Source: Streptomyces sp. A3M-1-3 (lineage in GTDB: Bacteria; Actinomycetota; Actinomycetes; Streptomycetales; Streptomycetaceae). Taken from it: DNA of 64,000 nt. Shown piece after piece: positions 40,738-50,235 of this stretch. Numbering within the stretch: position 1 is the first letter of the stretch; the number at the start of each line of letters is the position of its first letter. A program made the translations under genes and the position numbers. The stretch is taken from the NCBI RefSeq assembly GCF_024213665.1, contig NZ_JANAVP010000016.1:62001-126000 (forward strand). The letters run 5' to 3'. The notes under the pieces are model-generated. The model was not told the origin of the DNA, did not search any database, and saw nothing but the letters and a program-made list of their open reading frames with translations.

Positions 40738-43602
40738 CTACTCGTCCGCCGAAGCGTTCACGCTCGACGCCGTCTTCTTCGCCGCCGCCGTCGTCGTCTT
40801 CTTCTTCGCGACCGTCTTCTTCGCGACCGTCTTCTTCGCGACCGTCTTCTTCGCCGTCGTCGTCTTCTTGGCAGCGGTCTTCTTCGCGGCCGTCGCCTTC
40901 TTCGCCGGCGCCTTCTTGGCGGGAGCCTTCTTCGCCGTCTTCTTGGCCGGGCCCTTCGCCCGCTTCTCCGCGAGCAGTTCGTAGCCCCGCTCCGGCGTGA
41001 TCGTCTCGACGTCGTCGTCCCGCCGCAGCGTCGCGTTCGTCTCGCCGTCCGTCACGTACGGGCCGAAGCGGCCGTCCTTCACCACGACCGGACGCTCGCT
41101 CACCGGGTCGGTGCCGAGTTCCTTCAGCGGCGGCTTGGCCGCCGCCCGCCCGCGCTGCTTCGGCTGCGCGTAGATCGCCAGCGCCTCGTCCAGCGTGATC
41201 GTGAAGAGCTGGTCCTCGGTCTCGATCGAGCGCGAGTCCGTGCCCTTCTTCAGGTAGGGGCCGTACCTGCCGTTCTGCGCGGTGATCTCGACGCCCTCGG
41301 CGTCCACACCCACCACCCGCGGCAGCGACATCAGCTTGAGCGCCTCGTCGAGCGTGACCGTGTCGATGGACATCGACTTGAAGAGCGAGGCAGTCCGCGG
41401 CTTGACCGCGTTCTTGCCCGTCTTCGGGGTGCCCTCGGGCAGGATCTCCGTGACGTACGGACCGTAGCGCCCGTCCTTCGCGACGATCTGGTTGCCGCTG
41501 ACCGGATCCGTCCCCAGCTCGAATTCACCGCTCGGCTTGGCGAACAGCTCCTCCGCGAACTCCACGGTCAGCTCGTCGGGCGCGAGCTCGTCCGGCACGT
41601 CGGCCCGCTGGTGGCCCTCCGCGTCCTTCTCGCCGCGCTCGATGTACGGGCCGTAGCGCCCGACCCGGAGCACGATGCCTTCGCCGACCGGGAACGAGGA
41701 GATCTCCCGGGCGTCGATCGCGCCGAGGTCGGTCACCAGCTCCTTCAGGCCGCCCAGGTGGTCCCCGTCGCCGTTGCCGGCCTCGGAGGCGGCACCGGCG
41801 CCCGCGTCGCCCTCACCGAAGTAGAAGCGCTTCAGCCACGGCACGGCCTGGGCCTCGCCACGCGCGATGCGGTCGAGGTCGTCCTCCATCCGCGCCGTGA
41901 AGTCGTAGTCGACGAGCCGCCCGAAGTGCTTCTCCAGAAGGTTGACCACGGCGAAGCTCAGGAAGGACGGGACCAGCGCGGTCCCCTTCTTGAACACATA
42001 GCCGCGATCAAGAATGGTCCCGATGATCGACGCGTACGTCGACGGGCGGCCGATCTCGCGCTCTTCGAGCTCCTTGACCAGCGAGGCCTCGGTATAGCGG
42101 GCCGGCGGCTTGGTCGAGTGGCCGTCCGCCGTGATCTCCTCGGCCGACAGCGCGTCGCCCTCGGCGACCTGCGGCAGCCGCCGCTCACGGTCGTCCAGCT
42201 CGGCGTTCGGGTCGTCGGCGCCTTCGACGTACGCCTTCATGAAGCCGTGGAACGTGATCGTCTTGCCGGAGGCCGAGAACTCGGCGTCCCGCCCGTCGCT
42301 CGCCCGGCCGCCGATCTTCACGGTGACCGAGTTTCCGACCGCGTCCTTCATCTGGGAGGCAACGGTCCGCTTCCAGATCAGCTCGTACAGCCGGAACTGG
42401 TCGCCGGTCAGGCCCGTCTCGGCCGGCGTACGGAAGCTGTCGCCCGAGGGGCGGATCGCCTCGTGCGCCTCCTGCGCGTTCTTGACCTTGCCGGCGTACG
42501 TACGCGGCTTCTCCGGCAGGTGGTCGGCGCCGTACAGCTGCGTGACCTGCGCCCTCGCGGCGGAGATCGCGGTGTCGGACAGCGTGGTCGAGTCCGTACG
42601 CATGTAGGTGATGAAGCCGTTCTCGTACAGCTTCTGGGCCACCTGCATGGTCGACTTCGCACCGAAGCCCAGCTTGCGCGAGGCCTCCTGCTGGAGGGTC
42701 GTCGTACGGAACGGGGCGTACGGCGAGCGACGGTACGGCTTGGACTCGACCGATCGGACGCTGAACGACGTGCCGTCGAGGGCAGCCGCAAGGGCCCGCG
42801 CATTCGCCTCGTCGAGGTGCAGGACATCGCTCTTGAGCTGCCCGTTCGAACCGAAGTCGCGGCCCTGCGCGATGCGCCGGCCGTCGACCGTGTTCAGCCG
42901 GGCGACAAGCGTCGACGGGTCGGAAGTGTCACCGGCGCGGCCGGTGGAGAACGCGCCGGTCAGGTCCCAGTACTCGGCGGAGCGGAACGCGATGCGCTCA
43001 CGCTCACGCTCGACGACGAGTCGGGTCGCGACCGACTGGACCCGGCCCGCCGACAGCCGCGGCATGACCTTCTTCCACAGGACCGGCGAGACCTCGTAGC
43101 CGTAGAGGCGGTCGAGGATGCGGCGGGTCTCCTGGGCGTCGACCATGCGCTGGTTCAGCTCGCGCGGGTTGGCGACGGCGTCCCGGATCGCGTGCTCGGT
43201 GATCTCGTGGAAGACCATCCGGTGGACCGGAACCTTGGGCTTCAGCACCTCGAGGAGGTGCCACGCGATGGCCTCGCCCTCGCGGTCCTCATCGGTGGCG
43301 AGGAAGAGTTCGTCGGACTGGGCCAGCTGCTCCTTGAGCTTCCTGACCTGCGCCTTCTTGTCGGCGTTGACGACGTAGATGGGCTGGAAGTCGTGTTCGA
43401 CGTCCACGCCGAGGCGGCGCACCTCGCCGGTGTACTTGTCGGGCACCTCGGCGGCGCCGTTCGGGAGGTCGCGGATGTGCCCGACGCTCGCCTCGACGAC
43501 ATAGCCCGGGCCCAGGTAGCCCTTGATCGTCTTAGCCTTGGCAGGAGACTCGACGATGACGAGTCGGCGGCCGCCCTTTGCGGTCTCGCTGGTCGGGGAC
43601 AA
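40738..43602 (-). CDS. topA: DNA topoisomerase I
   Basis: 954 residues from TTG 43602, preceded by GGAGAGAAG. Toprim domain LVIVESPAKAKTIKGYLG with acidic DEDREGEAIAWH, and the catalytic Tyr in GFITYMRTDSTTL (~334). Four C-terminal repeats carry GRYGPY-type motifs (GRYGPYIERG, GRYGPYVTE, GRYGPYLKKG, GRFGPYVTDG) instead of zinc fingers. The last ~75 residues are alternating AKK/TVAKK repeats typical of Streptomyces TopA and needed for processive relaxation and nucleoid binding. Essential core gene, relaxes negative supercoils. Confidence 0.96.
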   Translation of the reverse strand: MSPTSETAKGGRRLVIVESPAKAKTIKGYLGPGYVVEASVGHIRDLPNGAAEVPDKYTGEVRRLGVDVEHDFQPIYVVNADKKAQVRKLKEQLAQSDELFLATDEDREGEAIAWHLLEVLKPKVPVHRMVFHEITEHAIRDAVANPRELNQRMVDAQETRRILDRLYGYEVSPVLWKKVMPRLSAGRVQSVATRLVVERERERIAFRSAEYWDLTGAFSTGRAGDTSDPSTLVARLNTVDGRRIAQGRDFGSNGQLKSDVLHLDEANARALAAALDGTSFSVRSVESKPYRRSPYAPFRTTTLQQEASRKLGFGAKSTMQVAQKLYENGFITYMRTDSTTLSDTAISAARAQVTQLYGADHLPEKPRTYAGKVKNAQEAHEAIRPSGDSFRTPAETGLTGDQFRLYELIWKRTVASQMKDAVGNSVTVKIGGRASDGRDAEFSASGKTITFHGFMKAYVEGADDPNAELDDRERRLPQVAEGDALSAEEITADGHSTKPPARYTEASLVKELEEREIGRPSTYASIIGTILDRGYVFKKGTALVPSFLSFAVVNLLEKHFGRLVDYDFTARMEDDLDRIARGEAQAVPWLKRFYFGEGDAGAGAASEAGNGDGDHLGGLKELVTDLGAIDAREISSFPVGEGIVLRVGRYGPYIERGEKDAEGHQRADVPDELAPDELTVEFAEELFAKPSGEFELGTDPVSGNQIVAKDGRYGPYVTEILPEGTPKTGKNAVKPRTASLFKSMSIDTVTLDEALKLMSLPRVVGVDAEGVEITAQNGRYGPYLKKGTDSRSIETEDQLFTITLDEALAIYAQPKQRGRAAAKPPLKELGTDPVSERPVVVKDGRFGPYVTDGETNATLRRDDDVETITPERGYELLAEKRAKGPAKKTAKKAPAKKAPAKKATAAKKTAAKKTTTAKKTVAKKTVAKKTVAKKKTTTAAAKKTASSVNASADE

Positions 43603-43800
43603 CTTGGCTCTTCTCTCCGGTCGGCACTCGATGGCAGTTCGGTGGACGCTGCGGAGTGTGACGGTACAACCCGCCCCCGTGTCAAACGGCAGAAGCCCGC
43701 AACGGCCACTCGAACGGTAACCCGACTAGTGCCCTTCGTGCCGCCCCGACCTCCGCCCCGTCGTGCCGATGCCGCTGGAGAGCCTCTTTTCCGAAGCTTT

Positions 43801-43998
43801 TCAGAACCTCCCGAAGCACCACGCCGCGAGGACGAGGGACACCGTCCCGGCCAGTGTGGCGAGTGTGACGGAGGTGGCGGGTCGCACCCCGTACGCGACC
43901 GGCGCGCGGTGCAGCACGCGTGCTCCCGTCCAGACCAGCAGCCCGGCGCCGAACAGCGCGAATGTCGTTCCGGCGAAGATCGCGGGTCCGCTCTCCAT
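43801..43998 (-). CDS. Small two-helix membrane protein
   Basis: 65 residues from ATG 43998 with AGAGGTACG upstream. Two helices: AIFAGTTFALFGAGLLVWTGA and VTLATLAGTVSLVLAAWCFGRF, with a short basic loop between. Conserved small membrane protein in this position next to topA in Streptomyces as far as I recall; function unknown. Confidence 0.7.
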   Translation of the reverse strand: MESGPAIFAGTTFALFGAGLLVWTGARVLHRAPVAYGVRPATSVTLATLAGTVSLVLAAWCFGRF

Positions 43999-44159
43999 GT
44001 CCGTACCTCTCCCCGTGTCCGATTCCCGGACGCCCCCGGACGGGGAGGCTGACACGCCGGGGCGTCGGCAGCACGAACCTCAAGTGAACACCGCCCGATC
44101 GGGGTCTCGGCGATGGCCGGTTTCCGCCGCGCCGACGGACGCGGAGGGTTTCACTCCCG

Positions 44160-44211
44160 CCCCTCCCTCCCCTCCGTCCCCTTTCCTCTCCTCTCTCTCC
44201 CTCTCCCCTCT
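44160..44211. repeat. 52-nt polypyrimidine tract
   Basis: All C/T except one G at 44176, in runs such as CTCTCTCTCC. It lies in the gap 3' of the ABC operon. On the minus strand it is a polypurine, G-rich tract. Capable of unusual DNA structure; function unknown. Confidence 0.7.
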
Positions 44212-44221
44212 GTCGGGACCG

Positions 44222-44836
44222 TCACATCACATCGAGAGTCGCCCGGCGTCTGCTGCCCCGCTCGAAGATCTTCAGCAGCACGACGGCGACCAGCGCGTAC
44301 CCGGCGCCCACCACCAGCTCCGCACCCACCGGCTGCCAGGGGAAGCCGCCGCCGGCGGCGAGCCGGCGGGCGGCGTCCGCCGCGTGGGTCAGCGGCAGCG
44401 CCTCCCCCGCCGCCCGCATCCAGCCGGGCAGCGTCTCGCGGGGCACAGGGTGAACACGCTGACGACCAGCCCGTTCAGTACGTACGGAAGGGCGCGTCCG
44501 AACCACAGCGGGGAGCGGTGCCGGGGGCTGAGCAGCACGGCGCCGAGGGTGCCAACGACGCTCGTTGGCGACCGCCATGGTGCCGCCGTACACGCAGGCG
44601 GTGGAGGCTGCGAGCACGGCGTTGCCGACAAGATAGAAACGGTCGTCGGCGACCCCGAGTTCCCGTCCCAGGTACACGAAGAAGAGCAGCTGAAGCAGCG
44701 GCCCGGCCAGCAGGGTTCCGATGAACATCGGGGGCGTCGTCCAGTTGAACAGCGCCCGGTACGAGATCCCGCCGGCGATGACGACGAGCCGTACCGTACG
44801 GCTGAGTTGACGCAGGAACAGCATCGACGGCTCCAT
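44222..44836 (-). pseudogene. Second ABC-2 permease, frameshifted with internal deletion
   Basis: Begins normally at ATG 44836 (LFLRQLSRTVRLVVIAGGIS...) coupled to the upstream permease (TGATG). After GGTMAVANERR (~44570) the family sequence continues in another frame as GTLGAVLLSPRHRSPLWFGRALPYVLNGLVVSVFTL. It then jumps back at ~44455 to VPRETLPGWMRAAGEALPLTH and the normal end FERGSRRRATLDVM. About 70 residues (two helices) expected between VFTL and VPRETL are missing. The exporter therefore probably lacks its second membrane half. Confidence 0.8.
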
Positions 44837-45614
44837 CAGGCGAGGGAAAGAGTGGCGGCGGCCCGGGCCCGGCGCTCGACGCGCCCGAGGACCAGGACGG
44901 CGAGCAGCGCGTAGAGCGCGCCCAGCGCGAGCGACAGCAGCAGCGGAGTCAGCACATCCCCGCCCGAGGTCGCCGCATGGACGGCCCGCGAGCCCCAGGT
45001 GGTGGGCAGCGCCCAGGAGATCGGGCGCGTCCAGTCGGGCAGGACCGTGACCGGTACGAGCATCCCGGAGAGCAGCCACACCGGCGCGTCCATCGGGTTG
45101 GCCAGGGCGTTGGCGTTGCGCAGCAGCACAAAGGTCGCGGCCGGCAGCAGCCCCGTCATCCCGAGCGCCAGCACGCACGCGGGGACGGCCAGCAGGAACA
45201 GCAGCGGATGCGCGAAGTCCATGGGCACGCCGAAGAGAAGGGCGCCCCAGAGCACGGTCGCGACCATCGCGTACGTACCGACGACGGCCGTCGCGAGGGT
45301 GATCGGCAGCAGCACGAGTGCCAGCCGGGTGGGCGCGACGACCAGGGTCTCCAAGGTGCCGAGCCAGCGCTGGTTCTGCACCGCCCCGCCCGAGCCGAAG
45401 AGGACGGACGACCAGATGCCCATCAGTCCCGCGCCGACGGACGCCGTCAGCAACCGGTCCGGATCCTCCGCCGCACGGAAGAGGTGGACGGCGAGCGTCG
45501 CGTACACCAATGGCACCAGGACCGCGAAGGTGATCTCGATCGGGGATCGGCTCATATACGTGACATGAGTACGCACACCGACGGCGGTCAGCCGCAGCAG
45601 CCGGCTTACCGAAC

Positions 45615-45618
<4 letters not shown>
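44836..45618 (-). CDS. ABC-2 type transporter permease
   Basis: 260 residues with six helices, including ITFAVLVPLVYATLAVHLF, LLTASVGAGLMGIWSSVLFG and the ABC-2 signature region NQRWLGTLETLVVAPTRL. C-terminal helix ALYALLAVLVLGRVERRAR. Its ATG overlaps the ATPase stop (45615-45618), so it follows the ATPase in one operon. Would pair with the second permease, which is broken. Substrate unknown (daunorubicin-resistance-type exporter family). Confidence 0.85.
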
Positions 45619-46610
<992 letters not shown>

Positions 46611-46670
46611 GGCGGGGACGCTAGAGGCGTACGTACCGGCCCGGCCATCGATTCGGCGGCGCCCGAATCC

Positions 46671-47680
46671 TCAGGACACCGCCCGCAGCACGTCCCCGCC
46701 CGACACCAGCGCCAGCAGCGCCAGCAGCGACCGCCCGGTGTCCGTGAGCTGGTAGTACACACTGCGCCCGACCCGGTGCCGGGTCACCACCCCGGCCTCG
46801 GCGAGCACCGACAGATGCTCGGAGACGGTACTGGGCGCGAGCGACAGGCGGTCGGCCAGTCCGGCCGTGGTGAGCGGCCCGCCCAGCTGCCGGAGCACCG
46901 CCGCGCGCCCGCGCCCCAACAGCACCCCGAGCCGGTCGACGGCCTTCGGCTCGGGCCGCTCCCGCAGCGCGCCCGCCCCACGCGCCTGGATGGAGATCGC
47001 GAGCACCTCGGGGTCGTCGGTCGAGTACAGCCGGCACCCCTCCGCGAAGACCAGCGGCACCAGCAGCACCCGCCGCTCCCCCGCCCGGTACTCGGCGTCG
47101 ATGTGCTTGATCAGCTCCAGCACCGGCGGGTTCCAGCGGCCGCGCGACTCCAGCCCGGCGAAGAGGGCATCGGCCCCTTCCGTCGCGAACGTCCGGGCGC
47201 GGACCAGCACTTCGTCCTCGACGAGCCTGCGCATGGTCGGCCACAGCGGCTCCAGCGCGCCCTCCCAGTACGCGGCGTAGGCATCGGCCAGTGCGGCGTA
47301 GGCCGCCTCCGGGTCCGTCACGTACGGCTGTACGAGCGGGTGGTCCGCCATCCCCGGACAGTGCGCGGCGAGCTGCGCCCGTACGACCTCGGGGGAGGTG
47401 GACCGCACCAGGTCCAGCTCCGCCTCGATCGAGGTGGTGCCGGGCGGCAGCGGCAGCATGAAGTCCGGGAAGCTGTACGGGCCGGCCAGCAGTTCGCGCA
47501 GCGGTGCCACGCGCTCGTCCTCCCGGATCACCTCGCGCGCCCGCACCACCCACTCCTGGTACGGCCAGGAGGGGCTGCGGTGCGGCAGCGCGAGGTGCAG
47601 GCTGCAGAACGCCTCCCACAGCGGGCTCAGCGCGATCCGAGTGCGCCGAGGGCCGCCTCGTCCAGCTCGATCCGTATCAC
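46671..47680 (-). pseudogene. ArsR-like winged-helix regulator (DUF5937-type) with an early frameshift
   Basis: The expected start is GTG 47680, overlapping the methyltransferase stop (GTGA), reading VIRIELDEAALGA. Near 47645 the frame must shift to continue as TRIALSPLWEAFCSLHLAL, otherwise it ends at SR-stop. The rest is intact: DUF5937 region, then the C-terminal ArsR HTH (LTTAGLADRLSLAPSTVSEHLSVLAEAGVV). A one-base deletion or sequence error explains it. A TTG at 47693 could rescue translation in the second frame with a nonsense N-terminus. Likely controls the ABC exporter downstream. Confidence 0.7.
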
Positions 47681-49182
47681 TCGGCCCCCGCAACCGGCTC
47701 CAGGAAGCCCTGCTCCACCAGCAGCCGGATCGCCTCGGGCGTACGGTCGCGGAGCAGGACCGGGTCCTCGTGCAGCAGCTGGGCGATCGCGTCCAGGATC
47801 CGCCCGGCGCTCAGCGTCCCGTCGCACACCCCCGCGAATCCCGCGCCGACGGTGTCGACCTTGGTGGCGCGCCGCATGCCGCGGTTCTGCCGGAGCACCA
47901 CATGCTCGGGGTCCTCGGCGCCGGGCATGCCGACCTGTTCCTGTACGACCTCGTCCGCCAGCCTGAAATGGCCGGCGAGCAGCGCCGCGTCGTCGTGCTG
48001 CCGCAGATAGTCCTGCCGCTCGAAGTGGGCCTGTACGGTCGCGCCGAGCGGCTGCTCGACGGGGTGCGGCCACTCCTCGACGACGATCGAGGGCCGGTCG
48101 GAACCGGACTTCCGCAGGCTGATCCAGCCGAAGCCGACCGCCTTGGTCTTGCGCGCCTCGAACTCCTCCAGCCAGGCCGCGTACCGGGTGTCGTATGCGG
48201 CCGGGTCGCTGCGGTGGTCACCGGCGTCGCGCAGCCACAGCTCCGCGTACTGCGTGACGTCCTGCACCTCGCGCTGCACGATCCACGCGTCGCAGCCGCG
48301 CGGCACCCAGGAGCGGAGCCGGTCGTGCCACTCCTCGCCCTCCACGTGCTGCCAGTTGGCGAGGAACTGCGCGTATCCGCCGGCGTTCAACCGGTCACCG
48401 GCCTGCTGCACGAGCGTGCGGCACAGGTCGTCGCCGCCCATTCCGCCGTCGCGGTAGGTCAGCCGGGCGCCGGGTGAGATCACGAAGGGCGGGTTGGACA
48501 CGATCAGGTCGTACGTCTCGTCGGCCACCGGCTCGAACAGCGACCCCTCCCGCAGGTCCGCCTCGGGCGCCCCGGAGAGCGCCAGCGTGAGCCGGGTGAA
48601 GTGCAGCGCCCGCGGGTTGAGGTCGGTGGCGGTGACCCGGGTGGCGTGCTGCGCGGCGTGCAGGGCCTGGATGCCGGAACCGGTGCCGAGGTCGAGCGCC
48701 TTGGCGACGGGCGTACGGACGGTGATCCCGGCGAGCGTGGTGGACGCGCCGCCCACCCCGAGGACGACGGCCTCATGGCGGCTGCCGATGCCGCCGGCGC
48801 CGCCGACGGCGCAGCCCAGATCGGACACGATGAACCAGTCCTGCCCCTCGGGCCCGCCGTACGGCCGCACATCGACGGCCGCCCGCACGTCGTCGCCGTC
48901 CCGGGTGACCCAGCCGTCGGCCAGGGTGTCCTCGACGGGCAGCGCGGCGGCGGCGTGCGCGTACGCGACGGGGCGCTGGAGCAGGAAGAGCCGTACGAGC
49001 GTCTGCAGCGGGCCGTCGTCGCGGGTGGCTCGCACGGCGGGGACCGTCTCGCTGCGGGCGAGCGCGGCGTACGCGGGGGCGCCGAGCAGGTCGAGCAGCC
49101 CGTCCGCGGTGAAGCCGGCGCGGAGCAGGGCGTCACGCAGCTGGGAGGAACGGTCGGGCGCGGGAAGGCTGGGCGTACTCAC
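47677..49182 (-). CDS. Class I methyltransferase (HemK/N5-glutamine-type, two-domain)
   Basis: 501 residues from GTG 49182. An N-terminal ~130-residue helical domain precedes the Rossmann domain with motif I KALDLGTGSGIQALHAA, TDLNPRALHFTRL and the catalytic motif IVSNPPFVISP (NPPF/Y as in PrmC/HemK and RsmC-like enzymes that methylate planar amino groups of Gln, Ade or Gua). A C-terminal ~200-residue helical part ends EPVAGAE. The substrate is not known. Conserved locus position in Streptomyces, so a housekeeping role is probable. Confidence 0.82.
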   Translation of the reverse strand: MSTPSLPAPDRSSQLRDALLRAGFTADGLLDLLGAPAYAALARSETVPAVRATRDDGPLQTLVRLFLLQRPVAYAHAAAALPVEDTLADGWVTRDGDDVRAAVDVRPYGGPEGQDWFIVSDLGCAVGGAGGIGSRHEAVVLGVGGASTTLAGITVRTPVAKALDLGTGSGIQALHAAQHATRVTATDLNPRALHFTRLTLALSGAPEADLREGSLFEPVADETYDLIVSNPPFVISPGARLTYRDGGMGGDDLCRTLVQQAGDRLNAGGYAQFLANWQHVEGEEWHDRLRSWVPRGCDAWIVQREVQDVTQYAELWLRDAGDHRSDPAAYDTRYAAWLEEFEARKTKAVGFGWISLRKSGSDRPSIVVEEWPHPVEQPLGATVQAHFERQDYLRQHDDAALLAGHFRLADEVVQEQVGMPGAEDPEHVVLRQNRGMRRATKVDTVGAGFAGVCDGTLSAGRILDAIAQLLHEDPVLLRDRTPEAIRLLVEQGFLEPVAGAE

Positions 49183-49329
49183 CCGCCCATTGTGGCCTCC
49201 GGCACTGACATTGCGTACGACCACGACGCGGTGGGGCGCCCGGACCCCACCGCACAACACCGGACACCGCCCGCCCCCGGCCCGAGCCCGGCCGCCCCCG
49301 GTCTGAGCGCGGCCCGCCCCCGGCCCGGG

Positions 49330-49521
49330 CTAGGACGGCGAGGGCGAAGCCGAGCGCTGGCAGCACTACTCCTCGACGGCGCCCTCGCACCGATCGGCCC
49401 CACGGGGCCTCCCGGGCTTCGGCCGCCTGCCGCCGCTGCGACACCAGCCGCTGCGCGGCGGGCCGTCCGTCGTACGGGTGCCGGCCCTAGGACGGCGAGG
49501 GCGAAGCCGAGCGCTGGCAGC
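49330..49521. repeat. 35-bp direct duplication of a gene 3' end
   Basis: 49330-49364 and 49487-49521 are identical over 35 nt. The right copy is the last codons and stop of the lipoprotein gene; the left copy lies alone in the 304-nt gap before the methyltransferase start. The gap otherwise holds no gene I can support. Confidence 0.85.
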
Positions 49522-50047
49522 TCTGCTGCTTCTTCATCGCCTTGCCGACGTCGCCGGACTGCAGCTTCGTCAGGGCCTGGTTGCCGCTCTTGCTGAGCTT
49601 GTCGAGCTCGGCGGCGATGCCCTTGAGGCCGTCGGCGAACTTGGCCTGGTCCTTGGTGTCGAGGCCGTCGACCTGCTTCTTCAGGTTGGCGTAGGCCGTC
49701 GAGATGCCGTCGAGCTCCTTGACGGCTTCCTGCTGCGTCTTCTCGCCCTCGTCGACGGGCGGCGCGCCCGCGCTCTTCACGGCGGCGCCCATCGCCTTGT
49801 ACGCCTCCGACATGGACTGGAAGGCCGCCGAGTCGGTCTTCTGGACGACGTCCGCCTTGCTCTGGTCCGTCGTCTCCTTCTGGATCGCGGTGTTGGCTTC
49901 CTCGATCTTCTTCACCTGGGGCTGCACCTGGTCGCAGACCTGCTTGGCCCAGGCGTTCACCTTGTCGTCGCTGTCGTCGCTGCAGCCCGACAGCGCGAGT
50001 ACGAGTACCGCACCGCCGGACAGTGCGGCTGCAAGCTTCTTGTTCAC
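49487..50047 (-). CDS. Small coiled-coil lipoprotein
   Basis: 186 residues from GTG 50047 with GGAAGGGACC upstream. Signal peptide and lipobox LVLALSGC (Cys22), then SDDSDD and a largely helical region with a Lys/Gln/Glu/Ala pattern (VQPQVKKIEEANTAIQKE; LKKQVDGLDTKDQAKFA) and one further Cys pair (CDQVQ, SCQRS). Ends SASPSPS. Conserved hypothetical next to hppA in Streptomyces; no assigned function. Confidence 0.78.
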   Translation of the reverse strand: MNKKLAAALSGGAVLVLALSGCSDDSDDKVNAWAKQVCDQVQPQVKKIEEANTAIQKETTDQSKADVVQKTDSAAFQSMSEAYKAMGAAVKSAGAPPVDEGEKTQQEAVKELDGISTAYANLKKQVDGLDTKDQAKFADGLKGIAAELDKLSKSGNQALTKLQSGDVGKAMKKQQSCQRSASPSPS

Positions 50048-50185
50048 CGGATCGGTCCCTTCCAAGGTTCTCGGCCCCGGAACATACACGCCAAGTGGGC
50101 GACATCCGCATGTCGTACGACCGATGTAGACCATATTGTAACCATTTGCACCAAGAGAGACGAGGCTCACGTCCGCACACCAAAA

Positions 50186-50219
50186 GGGCGGGCGGCGCGT
50201 CAATCCGCGCCGCCCGCCC
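50186..50219 (-). terminator. Strong terminator of hppA
   Basis: Perfect 14-bp stem GGGCGGGCGGCGCG / CGCGCCGCCCGCCC with 6-nt loop, starting 17 nt after the hppA stop on the minus strand and followed there by CTTTTGG. Confidence 0.85.
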
Positions 50220-50235
50220 CTCTTTTGAGCAGGTG

